Positions 34,412-41,620 of a DNA stretch of 58,852 nt are shown here, piece by piece (the stretch's first letter is position 1; each line of letters opens with the position of its first letter). Position numbers and translations under genes: made by a program. Source of the DNA: Gemmatimonadota bacterium (lineage in GTDB: Bacteria; Gemmatimonadota; Gemmatimonadetes; Gemmatimonadales; GWC2-71-9); contig SHZU01000014.1 of the NCBI GenBank assembly GCA_009692115.1, positions 1-58,852 of the forward strand. Direction: 5' to 3'. Below the pieces are notes generated by a model. It did no database searches. It saw nothing but the letters and a program-made list of their open reading frames with translations, and was not told the origin of the DNA.

Positions 34412-35743
34412 ATGGCCGCGATGACCACCCCGAAAACCCAAGAAAATCCCAGCCTGCTCGGCCGGCTCATCGACGCCAAACCCGGGGAGTTGGCCCCGGT
34501 CCTCTGGGCTTCGGCCTATTTCTTCTGCGTCATGGCAAGTTGGTTCATTCTTCGGCCGATCCGCGATGAAGCGGGCATCGCCGGCGGGATTCGCAATCTG
34601 CCGTGGCTCTTCACCGGCACGATGATCGCCATGCTGGTGGTCAGTCCTGCGTTCGCCGCCTTGGTCGCCAAGTTGCCCCGGAAGCGATTCGTTCCGATTG
34701 CCTACCGCTTCTTCCTGGTGAACCTGGTCGTGTTCTTTGCCCTGTTCACCGCATTCCCGGAACCCCCACAGCAGGTTTGGGTTGGACGGGCCTTCTACCT
34801 GTGGGCCAGCGTTTTCAACCTGTTCGTCGTGTCGGTGTTCTGGGGTTTCATGGCCGATGCCTTTCGGTCTGAGCAGGGTAAGCGACTCTTCGGTTTCATC
34901 GGCGTCGGGGGGACCGTCGGCGGTATCATCGGGTCCTTCACCACAGCCTCCTTAGTGAAAGGAGTCGGCACCGCGGGGTTGTTGCTGGTTTCGGCCGCTC
35001 TCCTCGAGGTCGCGGTCCAGTGCGCCGGGCGACTGGCCAAGCTGTTCCGCGACGGAGGCGAGGGGCGCGAGGCGGTTCCGGACGAGGCCGCGATCGGGGG
35101 AGGCGCCCTGTCCGGCATCAGTCACGTGTTCAAGTCGCCCTACCTACTCGGCATTTGCGGATACATGCTGCTCTACACGATTGGGTCGACGTTTCTCTAC
35201 TTCCAACAAGCCCATATCGTCGAGGGTGCCTACCAGGAGGATCGCGCCGCGCGAGCCGCCTTGCTCGCCCAAATCGCGCTGGCGGTCCAGACGTTGACCG
35301 TGGTGGTCCAAGCCCTGCTGACGGGCCGGTTGATGAAGCGCTTGGGCATTGCGGTCATGTTGACGATCGTGCCGGCCATTTCCGTCGCGGGATTCCTCGG
35401 CGTTGCCTTGGTGCCCAGCGTGGCGGTGCTGATTGGGTTCATGATACTTCGGGGCGCCGGCAACTACGCCGTGGCGCGGCCCTCGCGGGAGGTGCTCTAC
35501 ACCGTCGTGAGTCGCGAGGACAAGTACAAGGCCAAATCGTTTATCGATACGTTCGTGTACCGATTCGGCGATCAGGTGGGGGCATGGGGCGATCGTTTGC
35601 TCGGCTCACTCGGACTCGGAATGGCCGGGGTGGCGTTGGTGGCGGCCCCGCTCGCCGGCCTCTGGCTCTTGATCGGGCTCTGGCTCGGGCGCCGGCAGGT
35701 GGTTCTCGGCACTCGGGACTCGGCGCTCGGCGCTCGGCCGTAG
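34412..35743 (+). CDS. ADP/ATP-carrier-like (NTP/NDP exchange, TLC family) or MFS transporter
   Basis: 443 residues and about twelve membrane segments. N-terminal LWASAYFFCVMASWFILRPI and RDEAGIAGGIRNLPWLF, then FWGFMADAFRSEQGKRLFGF, are typical of the TLC ATP/ADP-translocase-like family found in non-parasitic bacteria. A second ATG at 34421 is also possible. The last 12 residues (VVLGTRDSALGARP region) are encoded by a CTCGGC tandem tract, so the natural C-terminus has probably been replaced or extended by the repeat. The substrate is unknown; nucleotide exchange should not be assumed. Confidence 0.75.
   Translation: MAAMTTPKTQENPSLLGRLIDAKPGELAPVLWASAYFFCVMASWFILRPIRDEAGIAGGIRNLPWLFTGTMIAMLVVSPAFAALVAKLPRKRFVPIAYRFFLVNLVVFFALFTAFPEPPQQVWVGRAFYLWASVFNLFVVSVFWGFMADAFRSEQGKRLFGFIGVGGTVGGIIGSFTTASLVKGVGTAGLLLVSAALLEVAVQCAGRLAKLFRDGGEGREAVPDEAAIGGGALSGISHVFKSPYLLGICGYMLLYTIGSTFLYFQQAHIVEGAYQEDRAARAALLAQIALAVQTLTVVVQALLTGRLMKRLGIAVMLTIVPAISVAGFLGVALVPSVAVLIGFMILRGAGNYAVARPSREVLYTVVSREDKYKAKSFIDTFVYRFGDQVGAWGDRLLGSLGLGMAGVALVAAPLAGLWLLIGLWLGRRQVVLGTRDSALGARP
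35704..35741. repeat. CTCGGC heptad tandem tract B, inside the transporter 3' end
   Basis: Five imperfect copies of (A/G)CTCGG(C/G)(A/G) encode the end of the transporter and run up to its stop codon. Same unit as tracts A (12038) and C (38152). Confidence 0.7.
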
Positions 35744-35821
35744 GGGGGCAATCTCGACGAAGGGCACTGACCGGATCGACTCCCGCGAGATTGCGAGGTC
35801 CGGTCAGGCCCCCATTATCAT

Positions 35822-36160
35822 CCGCCGATCACACCCACTCTTCGCGTTGCCGTCATTGGCGCCGGCCGCTGGTCGGCCTCCGCGCATTTACCAGATTTTC
35901 AACGCTCGCCGCTGTCCGAACTCCTCGTCATCTGCGACCTCGACCGGGATTTGGCCGAGCGGCGGGCCCGCGAGTTCGGGATTCCTGAGGTGACCACCGA
36001 CTACCGCTCGATCCTGTCCCGGCCCGATATCGGCGTCGTCGACATCGTCACCCGGGGCGACCATCAGGACCTGGTGTTCGAGGCCCTCGAAGCCGGGAAG
36101 CATTGCCTGGTCGAAAAACCGGTCTGCCACGACTACCGCGGTGGGTTGCGCTGCCGTTAG
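35822..36160 (+). pseudogene. remnant of a Gfo/Idh/MocA-family oxidoreductase
   Basis: The frame encodes TLRVAVIGAGRWSASAHLPD, LSELLVICDLDRDLAERRA, VVDIVTRGDHQDLVFEALEA and GKHCLVEKPVCHDYR, then stops. This is the NAD-binding domain of a Gfo/Idh/MocA protein up to the conserved EKP block. The catalytic C-terminal domain of over 200 residues is missing. There is no ATG, GTG or TTG before 35951, which lies inside the domain, so the start is also lost. The gap 35744-36197 holds nothing else that I can recognise. Confidence 0.7.
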
Positions 36161-36197
36161 GGGAACAGGATCGGGGTCCGGCGCAAACGAGTCCGTT

Positions 36198-37376
36198 TTA
36201 GATCAGCCCGGCCACGCCGTCCCGGATTCGTTCCATGGCGGACTCGAGATCGGAACTCGCCGATGCGAACGACAATCGGAGCCGTCCTTCGCCCCGGGAA
36301 CCGAAGGCCAGGCCGTCGATCGTAGCAACCCCATGGTGTTCGAGGAGGTGCACGGCCAGCTCGCGGGATTTCATCTGATGACGGGCCAGCAACTCAGAGA
36401 AGTCGGGGAATACGTAGAACGCTCCGGCCGGGACTGGACAGCGCACCCCGTCAATCGCATTGAGCCCGGCCACCAGCAGGTCGCGCCGGACCCGATACAC
36501 CGCGACTTGGGCGGCGACACTCTCCTGGGGACCAGTCAGTGCGGCCACCCCGGCCCGCTGGATGAACGGCGCGACACAGGTATAGCCGTTGATCGCGAGG
36601 GTCGTGAGTCGCTCGACCCAAGGCCTGGGAACCGCCAGGTAGCCCAGCCGGTACCCAGTCATGGCATACGTCTTGGAAAATCCATCGACGACGATGGTCC
36701 GGTCGCGGGCACCCTCGTACGCCGCCAGGCACGCCGCTCGCTCGCCCTGGTACACCAAGCGGGAATAGATGTCGTCGGAAACCACGGTGAGTCCATGGCG
36801 CGCCACCAAGGCGGCGAGCCGTTCGGTGGCCGCTCTGGTGAGGGCGCCGCCAGTCGGATTGTTCGGCGAGTTCAAGACCAGTACCCGGGCCCGGGGAGTA
36901 ATCCGTGCTTCGATATCATCGACATCGGGGGCGTTGTTGTCGTCAACCCCGTAGCCCACCGGCGTCGCGCCGACGAACCGGGCCACCGACGGGTAAATCG
37001 GAAACCCCGGGTCCGGCACCAGCACGTCATCGCCGGCGCTGACCGTGGCCAGCATCGAGTAAAACACGGCCGACTTGGCGCTCGGCGTCACGATGACTTG
37101 GTCGGGATCGAACCGAACGCCACGGGAGGCGAGATCGGCCGCAATGGCCTCGCGAAGTTCTGGAATGCCGGTCGGGGCGACGTAGCGGGCATCGCCGGCC
37201 CAGAGCGCGGCAATCGCCGCCTCGGTCACATGCGGAGGGGCGGCGACGTCGGGCGCCCCCAGTTCGAGATGGACGACCGAACGGCCGGTCCGCTCGATTT
37301 CCGTGGCGCGCCGGAATACGTCCAGCGCGCCTTCACCTGACAACAGGTCGAGCCGTGCGGCCAAGTCTCCGGTCAT
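36198..37376 (-). CDS. class I/II PLP-dependent aminotransferase
   Basis: 392 residues of fold-type I. VHLELGAPDVAAPPHV near the N-terminus, TPSAKSAVFYSMLATV, NSPNNPTGG, the Asp/Tyr of VVSDDIYSRLVYQG, the PLP lysine in DGFSKTYAMTGYRLGYL and the C-terminal Arg in RLRLSFASA are all present. It resembles aspartate/aromatic aminotransferases of the AAT-I subgroup. The preceding SDR gene ends 9 bases upstream, so the pair is probably cotranscribed. Confidence 0.88.
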   Translation of the reverse strand: MTGDLAARLDLLSGEGALDVFRRATEIERTGRSVVHLELGAPDVAAPPHVTEAAIAALWAGDARYVAPTGIPELREAIAADLASRGVRFDPDQVIVTPSAKSAVFYSMLATVSAGDDVLVPDPGFPIYPSVARFVGATPVGYGVDDNNAPDVDDIEARITPRARVLVLNSPNNPTGGALTRAATERLAALVARHGLTVVSDDIYSRLVYQGERAACLAAYEGARDRTIVVDGFSKTYAMTGYRLGYLAVPRPWVERLTTLAINGYTCVAPFIQRAGVAALTGPQESVAAQVAVYRVRRDLLVAGLNAIDGVRCPVPAGAFYVFPDFSELLARHQMKSRELAVHLLEHHGVATIDGLAFGSRGEGRLRLSFASASSDLESAMERIRDGVAGLI

Positions 37377-37385
37377 TCCAATCTC

Positions 37386-38135
37386 CTACATCATCAAGTC
37401 GCCACCGTTGATATCGAGCGAGGCACCGGTGATGTAGCCGGCCGCCTCGGAGGAGGCAAAGCAAATCAGATCGGCGACCTCGCGGGCCGTCCCCAGACGC
37501 GGAACCGGGTATCCCTGCGCTAGCTGATTCAATCGCTCCGGGGTCGCGGTCTCACGAGTGAGTTCCGTGTCGATCATACCCGGGCACACCGCGTTGACGG
37601 TAATCCCGAACCGACCGAGTTCCTTCGCGGCGGCCCGAGTGAAGCCGAGCAAGCCGGTTTTCGACGCGGTATAGTGGGCGCCACCGAGCGTGCTCACCAT
37701 CCGTCCGGCGGTGGACGAGATATTGATGATCCGGCCATAGTGCTGGCCCTTCATCGTCGGGAGGGCCGCCTTGGTCAGGAGGAACGGCGCCGTCATGTTC
37801 ACTTCCAAGGCCAGCCGCCACTCCTCGGCGGTCAATTCATCGAGCCGGGTCCCGAGGGCGTGAGCAGCGTTATTGACGAGGATGTCGAGCCGGCCAAACC
37901 GCGCCACGACCCGAGCGACCAACTCCTCGGGCACCCCGGCGCCGGTGATGTCGCCGGGGGCGGCGAAGGCTCGGTCACCCAACTCGGAGGCGATCGCCTC
38001 GGCCCGGGAGGGGTCGCGGACGTTGACGGCCACCGAGGCGCCGCGCTCGAGCAACCGTTCCGCCGCCGCCCGGCCCAGGCCGCGCGAGGCGCCGGTCACC
38101 AGGGCCACTCGGCCGGCGAAATCTTGGGGAACCAT
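37386..38135 (-). CDS. SDR-family oxidoreductase (3-oxoacyl-ACP reductase-like)
   Basis: 249 residues from the ATG at 38135; an upstream ATG at 38168 would add residues encoded by the tandem tract. TGASRGLGRAAA is at about residues 13-24, NNAAHALG near 85, the catalytic Ser in NISSTAGRM and Tyr-Lys in HYTASKTG. The C-terminal GASLDINGGDLMM is FabG-like. It is first in a two-gene operon with an aminotransferase. Confidence 0.85.
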   Translation of the reverse strand: MVPQDFAGRVALVTGASRGLGRAAAERLLERGASVAVNVRDPSRAEAIASELGDRAFAAPGDITGAGVPEELVARVVARFGRLDILVNNAAHALGTRLDELTAEEWRLALEVNMTAPFLLTKAALPTMKGQHYGRIINISSTAGRMVSTLGGAHYTASKTGLLGFTRAAAKELGRFGITVNAVCPGMIDTELTRETATPERLNQLAQGYPVPRLGTAREVADLICFASSEAAGYITGASLDINGGDLMM

Positions 38136-38151
38136 GGTCGAATATACTCGG

Positions 38152-38190
38152 GGCTCGGCACTCGGCACTCGGGGCTCGGCACTCGGCGGG
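38152..38190. repeat. CTCGGC heptad tandem tract C
   Basis: Five copies of (G/A)CTCGG(C/G) lie just upstream of the SDR start at 38135 and could separate it from its promoter. Same unit as tracts A and B. Confidence 0.7.
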
Positions 38191-38193
38191 GGG

Positions 38194-38277
38194 TTAGAAC
38201 CATTGGCCGAGGCGGAGGTAGAGGGCCAGGCAGCCGGGGCCGGGCGCGGCGAGCAGCGTGACCAGGGCGAGGATCAT
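38194..38277 (-). pseudogene. possible DoxX-like tail remnant, 27 residues
   Basis: Three bases after the DUF5916 stop, an ATG at 38277 opens MILALVTLLAAPGPGCLALY followed by LRLGQWF and a stop. One hydrophobic segment with GPG near the end resembles the tail of DoxX-family membrane proteins. It is too short to be intact, and the match is weak. Confidence 0.25.
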
Positions 38278-38280
38278 GCC

Positions 38281-40614
38281 CTACATCCGGAACAGATAGC
38301 TGGCCTTTAAAAAGAACCCGTCACCGGTCCGGGCGAGGTCGCCGAACTTGAACCGGCCGGTGTCGCGATAGCTCCCGCCGTACCCGGCGAAGAACACGGT
38401 GCCGGGCGTCGGCTGAAACGAAAAGAGAAAATCGGTCCGAAATCCGTTGGTCTCCGTTTGGGAAGCCGGCCCACGTTTGTAGATCCCGTCGCGCGGATCG
38501 AGGAACAGAATCGGATCGCCGGTCCGGCCATCATCTCGGAGGGCGTCCCGCTTCGACGCCCGGTACTCGCCGACGACCCGGAGAAAGAGCGACCGATTGA
38601 GCTGGTACTCGACCCGAAGCCTCGGGATATGGGTCACCGAGACGACCGATCCATCGGATCGGCGCTGGAAGTAGGTCAGCACGTAGGTCCCGAGGGCCCG
38701 GATTTGGCTGGTTGGCTGAAACTGAATCGTCGAGTTGACGAAGAGAATGTTGGCGGGCGACCATTCGAAGTAGTTCACGTCCGCTCCGAAGGTGGCGTTG
38801 ATATCGACGGAGAACGGACCGACCCACGGCGTGCCGAGGGTGACACTACTGCCATAGTTGTGAACGGTGGCGCCCCCCGGGTAGGGAGCGACCGTATCGA
38901 CGATGCCGGCCGCGCCGTGGCGCTCGAGGGCGTACCCCTGGAACAGACGCCGGTCGTAGCCGAAGTACTCAAACCAATTGAAGGCCCTGAGACTCCAGCC
39001 GCCCCGGAACTCGAAGCTCCCGGTGAGAAAGAACTGCCGGTCCTGGAACCCTCGGCCCTCGACGAAATCATCGTAGGTCCATCGGCCGTTGGCGCTCACC
39101 CCGCCGGTAGCCCGGGCCACGAACGCACCCGGCTTCCCGTAGACCGTCCACGACGGCCCGCCCGAGATCGTCACGGCATCCGGAACCCCGATGAAACCGG
39201 CCGCGGCCTCAAAGGCATCACTGACACCTTCGAATTTGGCCTGGAATCCGAAATGCCGGCCGGCCCGCCGAGCGTCGAGCTGCCAGAGCGGCGCCACATC
39301 CCGGTGCCCGTCGCGCGTCGTCACGCTGCCCACGACTTGGGCCGAGAGGGCGGTGCCGCCCGGGAGCACGACGCGAGTGTCGACCCCGCCGAGGTGACTG
39401 CTGAATCGCGGCTCGGTGCGGCTGGTGAAGACCAGGCCCGCCCGCGATCCGCCCCCCAAGTCTCGCTGGGCCCTGGCGATGGCGAAGAACGGCTGGTCGA
39501 TGCCGCTCCGCGAGGTCTCCCGGCCGTCCAGGGCAAGCATGGTGGCCACGGTCGTCCCCGAGACCTTGCCGGTGAGCTTCGCGGCACCGACCGGCGCGGC
39601 GATTCGCCGGGAGTAGATCAGCTGGTTCGGCGTCGAGAACTGTTCGATTCCCTCCAGAAAGAACGGGCGCTTCTCGGCGAAGAACAGGGCCCGCCGCGGA
39701 TCGTTCACGATCTGACTGGCGTCGGCTTCGACCTGGGAAAAATCCGGGTTGACGGTGCCGTTCAGGGTCAGATTGGGGGTGACACCCCACCGTACGTTGC
39801 CCCCGAGTTCCGCCGCATTGTCGTACCCCCACCGGCCCGACGGCAAAGTGGGCGCGCCGGTGGCCCGGGCGGTAACAACCGGGTTCAGATCCATCACGAT
39901 GCCGCGTCGGAGCCCGGTCAGACCCAGCAGAGTGCCCCCCTGCCGGAGGAAACTCGGCGCGCCGCGAATAGCGGGGGCCCAGGAATCTTCATGCCCCGAG
40001 GCCTGGGTCCGCCGGATGATGTGGAGACCCCAGTCTTGTGACTCGGCGGGTTGGTACCGAAGGGTCTTGAAGGGAATCCGAACTTCCACCTCGAAGCCAT
40101 CGGCGGTCAACCGGCCCCGGGAGGCGAACACGAAGTCGGGACTCAAGTCGGTGGTATCGCGGCCGCCGTTGCTCCGGCCCTGCTCGGCCATCGTGCCGTC
40201 CTGCTGGACGCCGAGTGGATTGACCGCAAAGACCAGCGCTTGATTGCCGTCGTTATAGGTCCCGAGGTAGAACTCGACCCGATCCTCATCCGCCAACCGA
40301 TCCCGGTTGGCCAGGGTGGCCCTGACGCTCCCGGGGCGAGCCTTGGCCCGAACCCCGAAATGCAATGCGGTCGGTGAGTACCACACCAGGATCTCGGTAT
40401 CCTGCTCGGCCCGGCGGCCATCGGCCGGCGCGTATTGGGAGAACTCGGTCAGCCGCGAGGCTTGAGTCCACGAGGGCTCATCCAGGATGCCGTCGATGAC
40501 AACGCCGGCGTCGATCCGGGGGAGGGCCACTTTCAGACGGCCGGCGGCTCCGGAATAGGCATCCACAAGAGTATCGGGCGCCGCGGCGAGGACGGTCAGA
40601 AGCAAGCACAACAT
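38281..40614 (-). CDS. DUF5916 outer-membrane protein with N-terminal CBM9-like domain
   Basis: 777 residues with signal peptide (LCLLLTVLAAAP). The CBM9-like domain covers about residues 30-215: PRIDAGVVIDGILDEPSWTQ, FGVRAKARPGSVRATLANRD, DRVEFYLGTYNDGNQ and EVEVRIPFKTLRY. The rest is a beta-barrel-like DUF5916 region with FFAEKRPFFLEGIEQF and ends with aromatic-rich strands (FFLKASYLFRM). The family is common in Bacteroidota and Gemmatimonadota and has no proven function. It faces left; its upstream neighbour, a VOC gene, ends 105 bases before its start. Confidence 0.82.
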   Translation of the reverse strand: MLCLLLTVLAAAPDTLVDAYSGAAGRLKVALPRIDAGVVIDGILDEPSWTQASRLTEFSQYAPADGRRAEQDTEILVWYSPTALHFGVRAKARPGSVRATLANRDRLADEDRVEFYLGTYNDGNQALVFAVNPLGVQQDGTMAEQGRSNGGRDTTDLSPDFVFASRGRLTADGFEVEVRIPFKTLRYQPAESQDWGLHIIRRTQASGHEDSWAPAIRGAPSFLRQGGTLLGLTGLRRGIVMDLNPVVTARATGAPTLPSGRWGYDNAAELGGNVRWGVTPNLTLNGTVNPDFSQVEADASQIVNDPRRALFFAEKRPFFLEGIEQFSTPNQLIYSRRIAAPVGAAKLTGKVSGTTVATMLALDGRETSRSGIDQPFFAIARAQRDLGGGSRAGLVFTSRTEPRFSSHLGGVDTRVVLPGGTALSAQVVGSVTTRDGHRDVAPLWQLDARRAGRHFGFQAKFEGVSDAFEAAAGFIGVPDAVTISGGPSWTVYGKPGAFVARATGGVSANGRWTYDDFVEGRGFQDRQFFLTGSFEFRGGWSLRAFNWFEYFGYDRRLFQGYALERHGAAGIVDTVAPYPGGATVHNYGSSVTLGTPWVGPFSVDINATFGADVNYFEWSPANILFVNSTIQFQPTSQIRALGTYVLTYFQRRSDGSVVSVTHIPRLRVEYQLNRSLFLRVVGEYRASKRDALRDDGRTGDPILFLDPRDGIYKRGPASQTETNGFRTDFLFSFQPTPGTVFFAGYGGSYRDTGRFKFGDLARTGDGFFLKASYLFRM

Positions 40615-40719
40615 TTCGGTTCCTCAGAGACTTATCGGTGGTCGCCGGATTGCCGCGGGTAGGCCAAGATACCTACGGGCGAACGGGTTCTGGAGTAACA
40701 CGGTTGCACTCCGGACCCG

Positions 40720-41571
40720 TCACTCCACGAAGGTCAAGACCATCCCCGCCCCGTGGGAGGCCGGGATCACAAGCCGGCTTCCCTCGTCGATCGCCGGGAC
40801 GCCGTTGGTGGCCAGCAGTGCCCGGCTCCGCCCGAGGTTCTCGACCCGGAATTCCATCGCAACCCCGTAGCCGCCTAACAGTCCGCACCAGGCGGGCGCC
40901 GCCGCTCCGAACCGGTCCTCCAGCAGAGGCGGCGCGATGATCTCGACCAGTTCCCCCCGCGGAGTAATGAACGCCACCGCCGTCGGGGAGGCCCGCACCG
41001 GCGGAGCCCCGAACATGGCCCCGAAGTACTTGGTATCGCCCGCCGGGTTCTCGGACACGTAGGTGAGTCCCGTGACCTCGATCGCTCCGTTCGGGTGGCG
41101 CTGGTAGACCGGCACGAAGATGGTCTCCGGCTTGTAGTGGTGGGACAGAAAAAGGGTCAGATACCGGCGGCGCCCATCCCGCCAGACGTAGAAGCAATGA
41201 CTGTTGGTTTCGTCGGTAGTGCCGTCCGGCATTGGAATGGCGCGCCGGGCGTTCAGGATCGGATCCGGCGCCAGGCCCAGGGCCGCCACGGTGTCCCGGT
41301 CGCGCGGCAAGTCGTCCGAGGTGAGGCTCACGATCGCCATCCCGTCGCCACATTGAAACCGGGGCATCATCCGATCGCGAAGCAGTGGCAAGCTCCAATC
41401 GAGATCCGCCACGATTTCGTAATAGGTGTTCCGGAGCTGGAAGATCCGGTTGCAGGAACCGAGCTCGGCGTGGCGGGCCACCGGCAAGACCTGGAAGCCG
41501 AGCCGTTCAAAGGCGGCCCCGGCCAGATCGAGGTTCTGAACTGCATGGGCAAAATGGTCGAGGGATCGCAT
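40720..41571 (-). CDS. VOC-family (glyoxalase-like) protein
   Basis: 283 residues. It opens RSLDHFAHAVQNLDLAGAAF, with His6 and the ERLGFQV strand typical of glyoxalase_3-type VOC proteins. HPNGAIEVTGLTYVSENP starts a second half with another beta-alpha repeat. The Glu and His positions could bind a metal. Members include ring-cleavage dioxygenases and isomerases, and no substrate is evident. It points left and is divergent from the cyclophilin-amidohydrolase gene, with 49 bases between starts. Confidence 0.7.
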   Translation of the reverse strand: MRSLDHFAHAVQNLDLAGAAFERLGFQVLPVARHAELGSCNRIFQLRNTYYEIVADLDWSLPLLRDRMMPRFQCGDGMAIVSLTSDDLPRDRDTVAALGLAPDPILNARRAIPMPDGTTDETNSHCFYVWRDGRRRYLTLFLSHHYKPETIFVPVYQRHPNGAIEVTGLTYVSENPAGDTKYFGAMFGAPPVRASPTAVAFITPRGELVEIIAPPLLEDRFGAAAPAWCGLLGGYGVAMEFRVENLGRSRALLATNGVPAIDEGSRLVIPASHGAGMVLTFVE

Positions 41572-41620
41572 CGAAACGGCTTTCAGGGTAATCTAGGCAA
41601 GCCAACCTTCTGGAGTCACC

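Noticed and set aside
38458-40041. Long rightward open frame of 527 codons
   Set aside because: Antisense to the DUF5916 gene, with a Pro/Arg/Glu-rich shadow composition.
40046-40058. Third copy of the TTGGTACC palindrome (GGTTGGTACCGAA)
   Set aside because: Only one half matches, and it lies inside the DUF5916 coding sequence.
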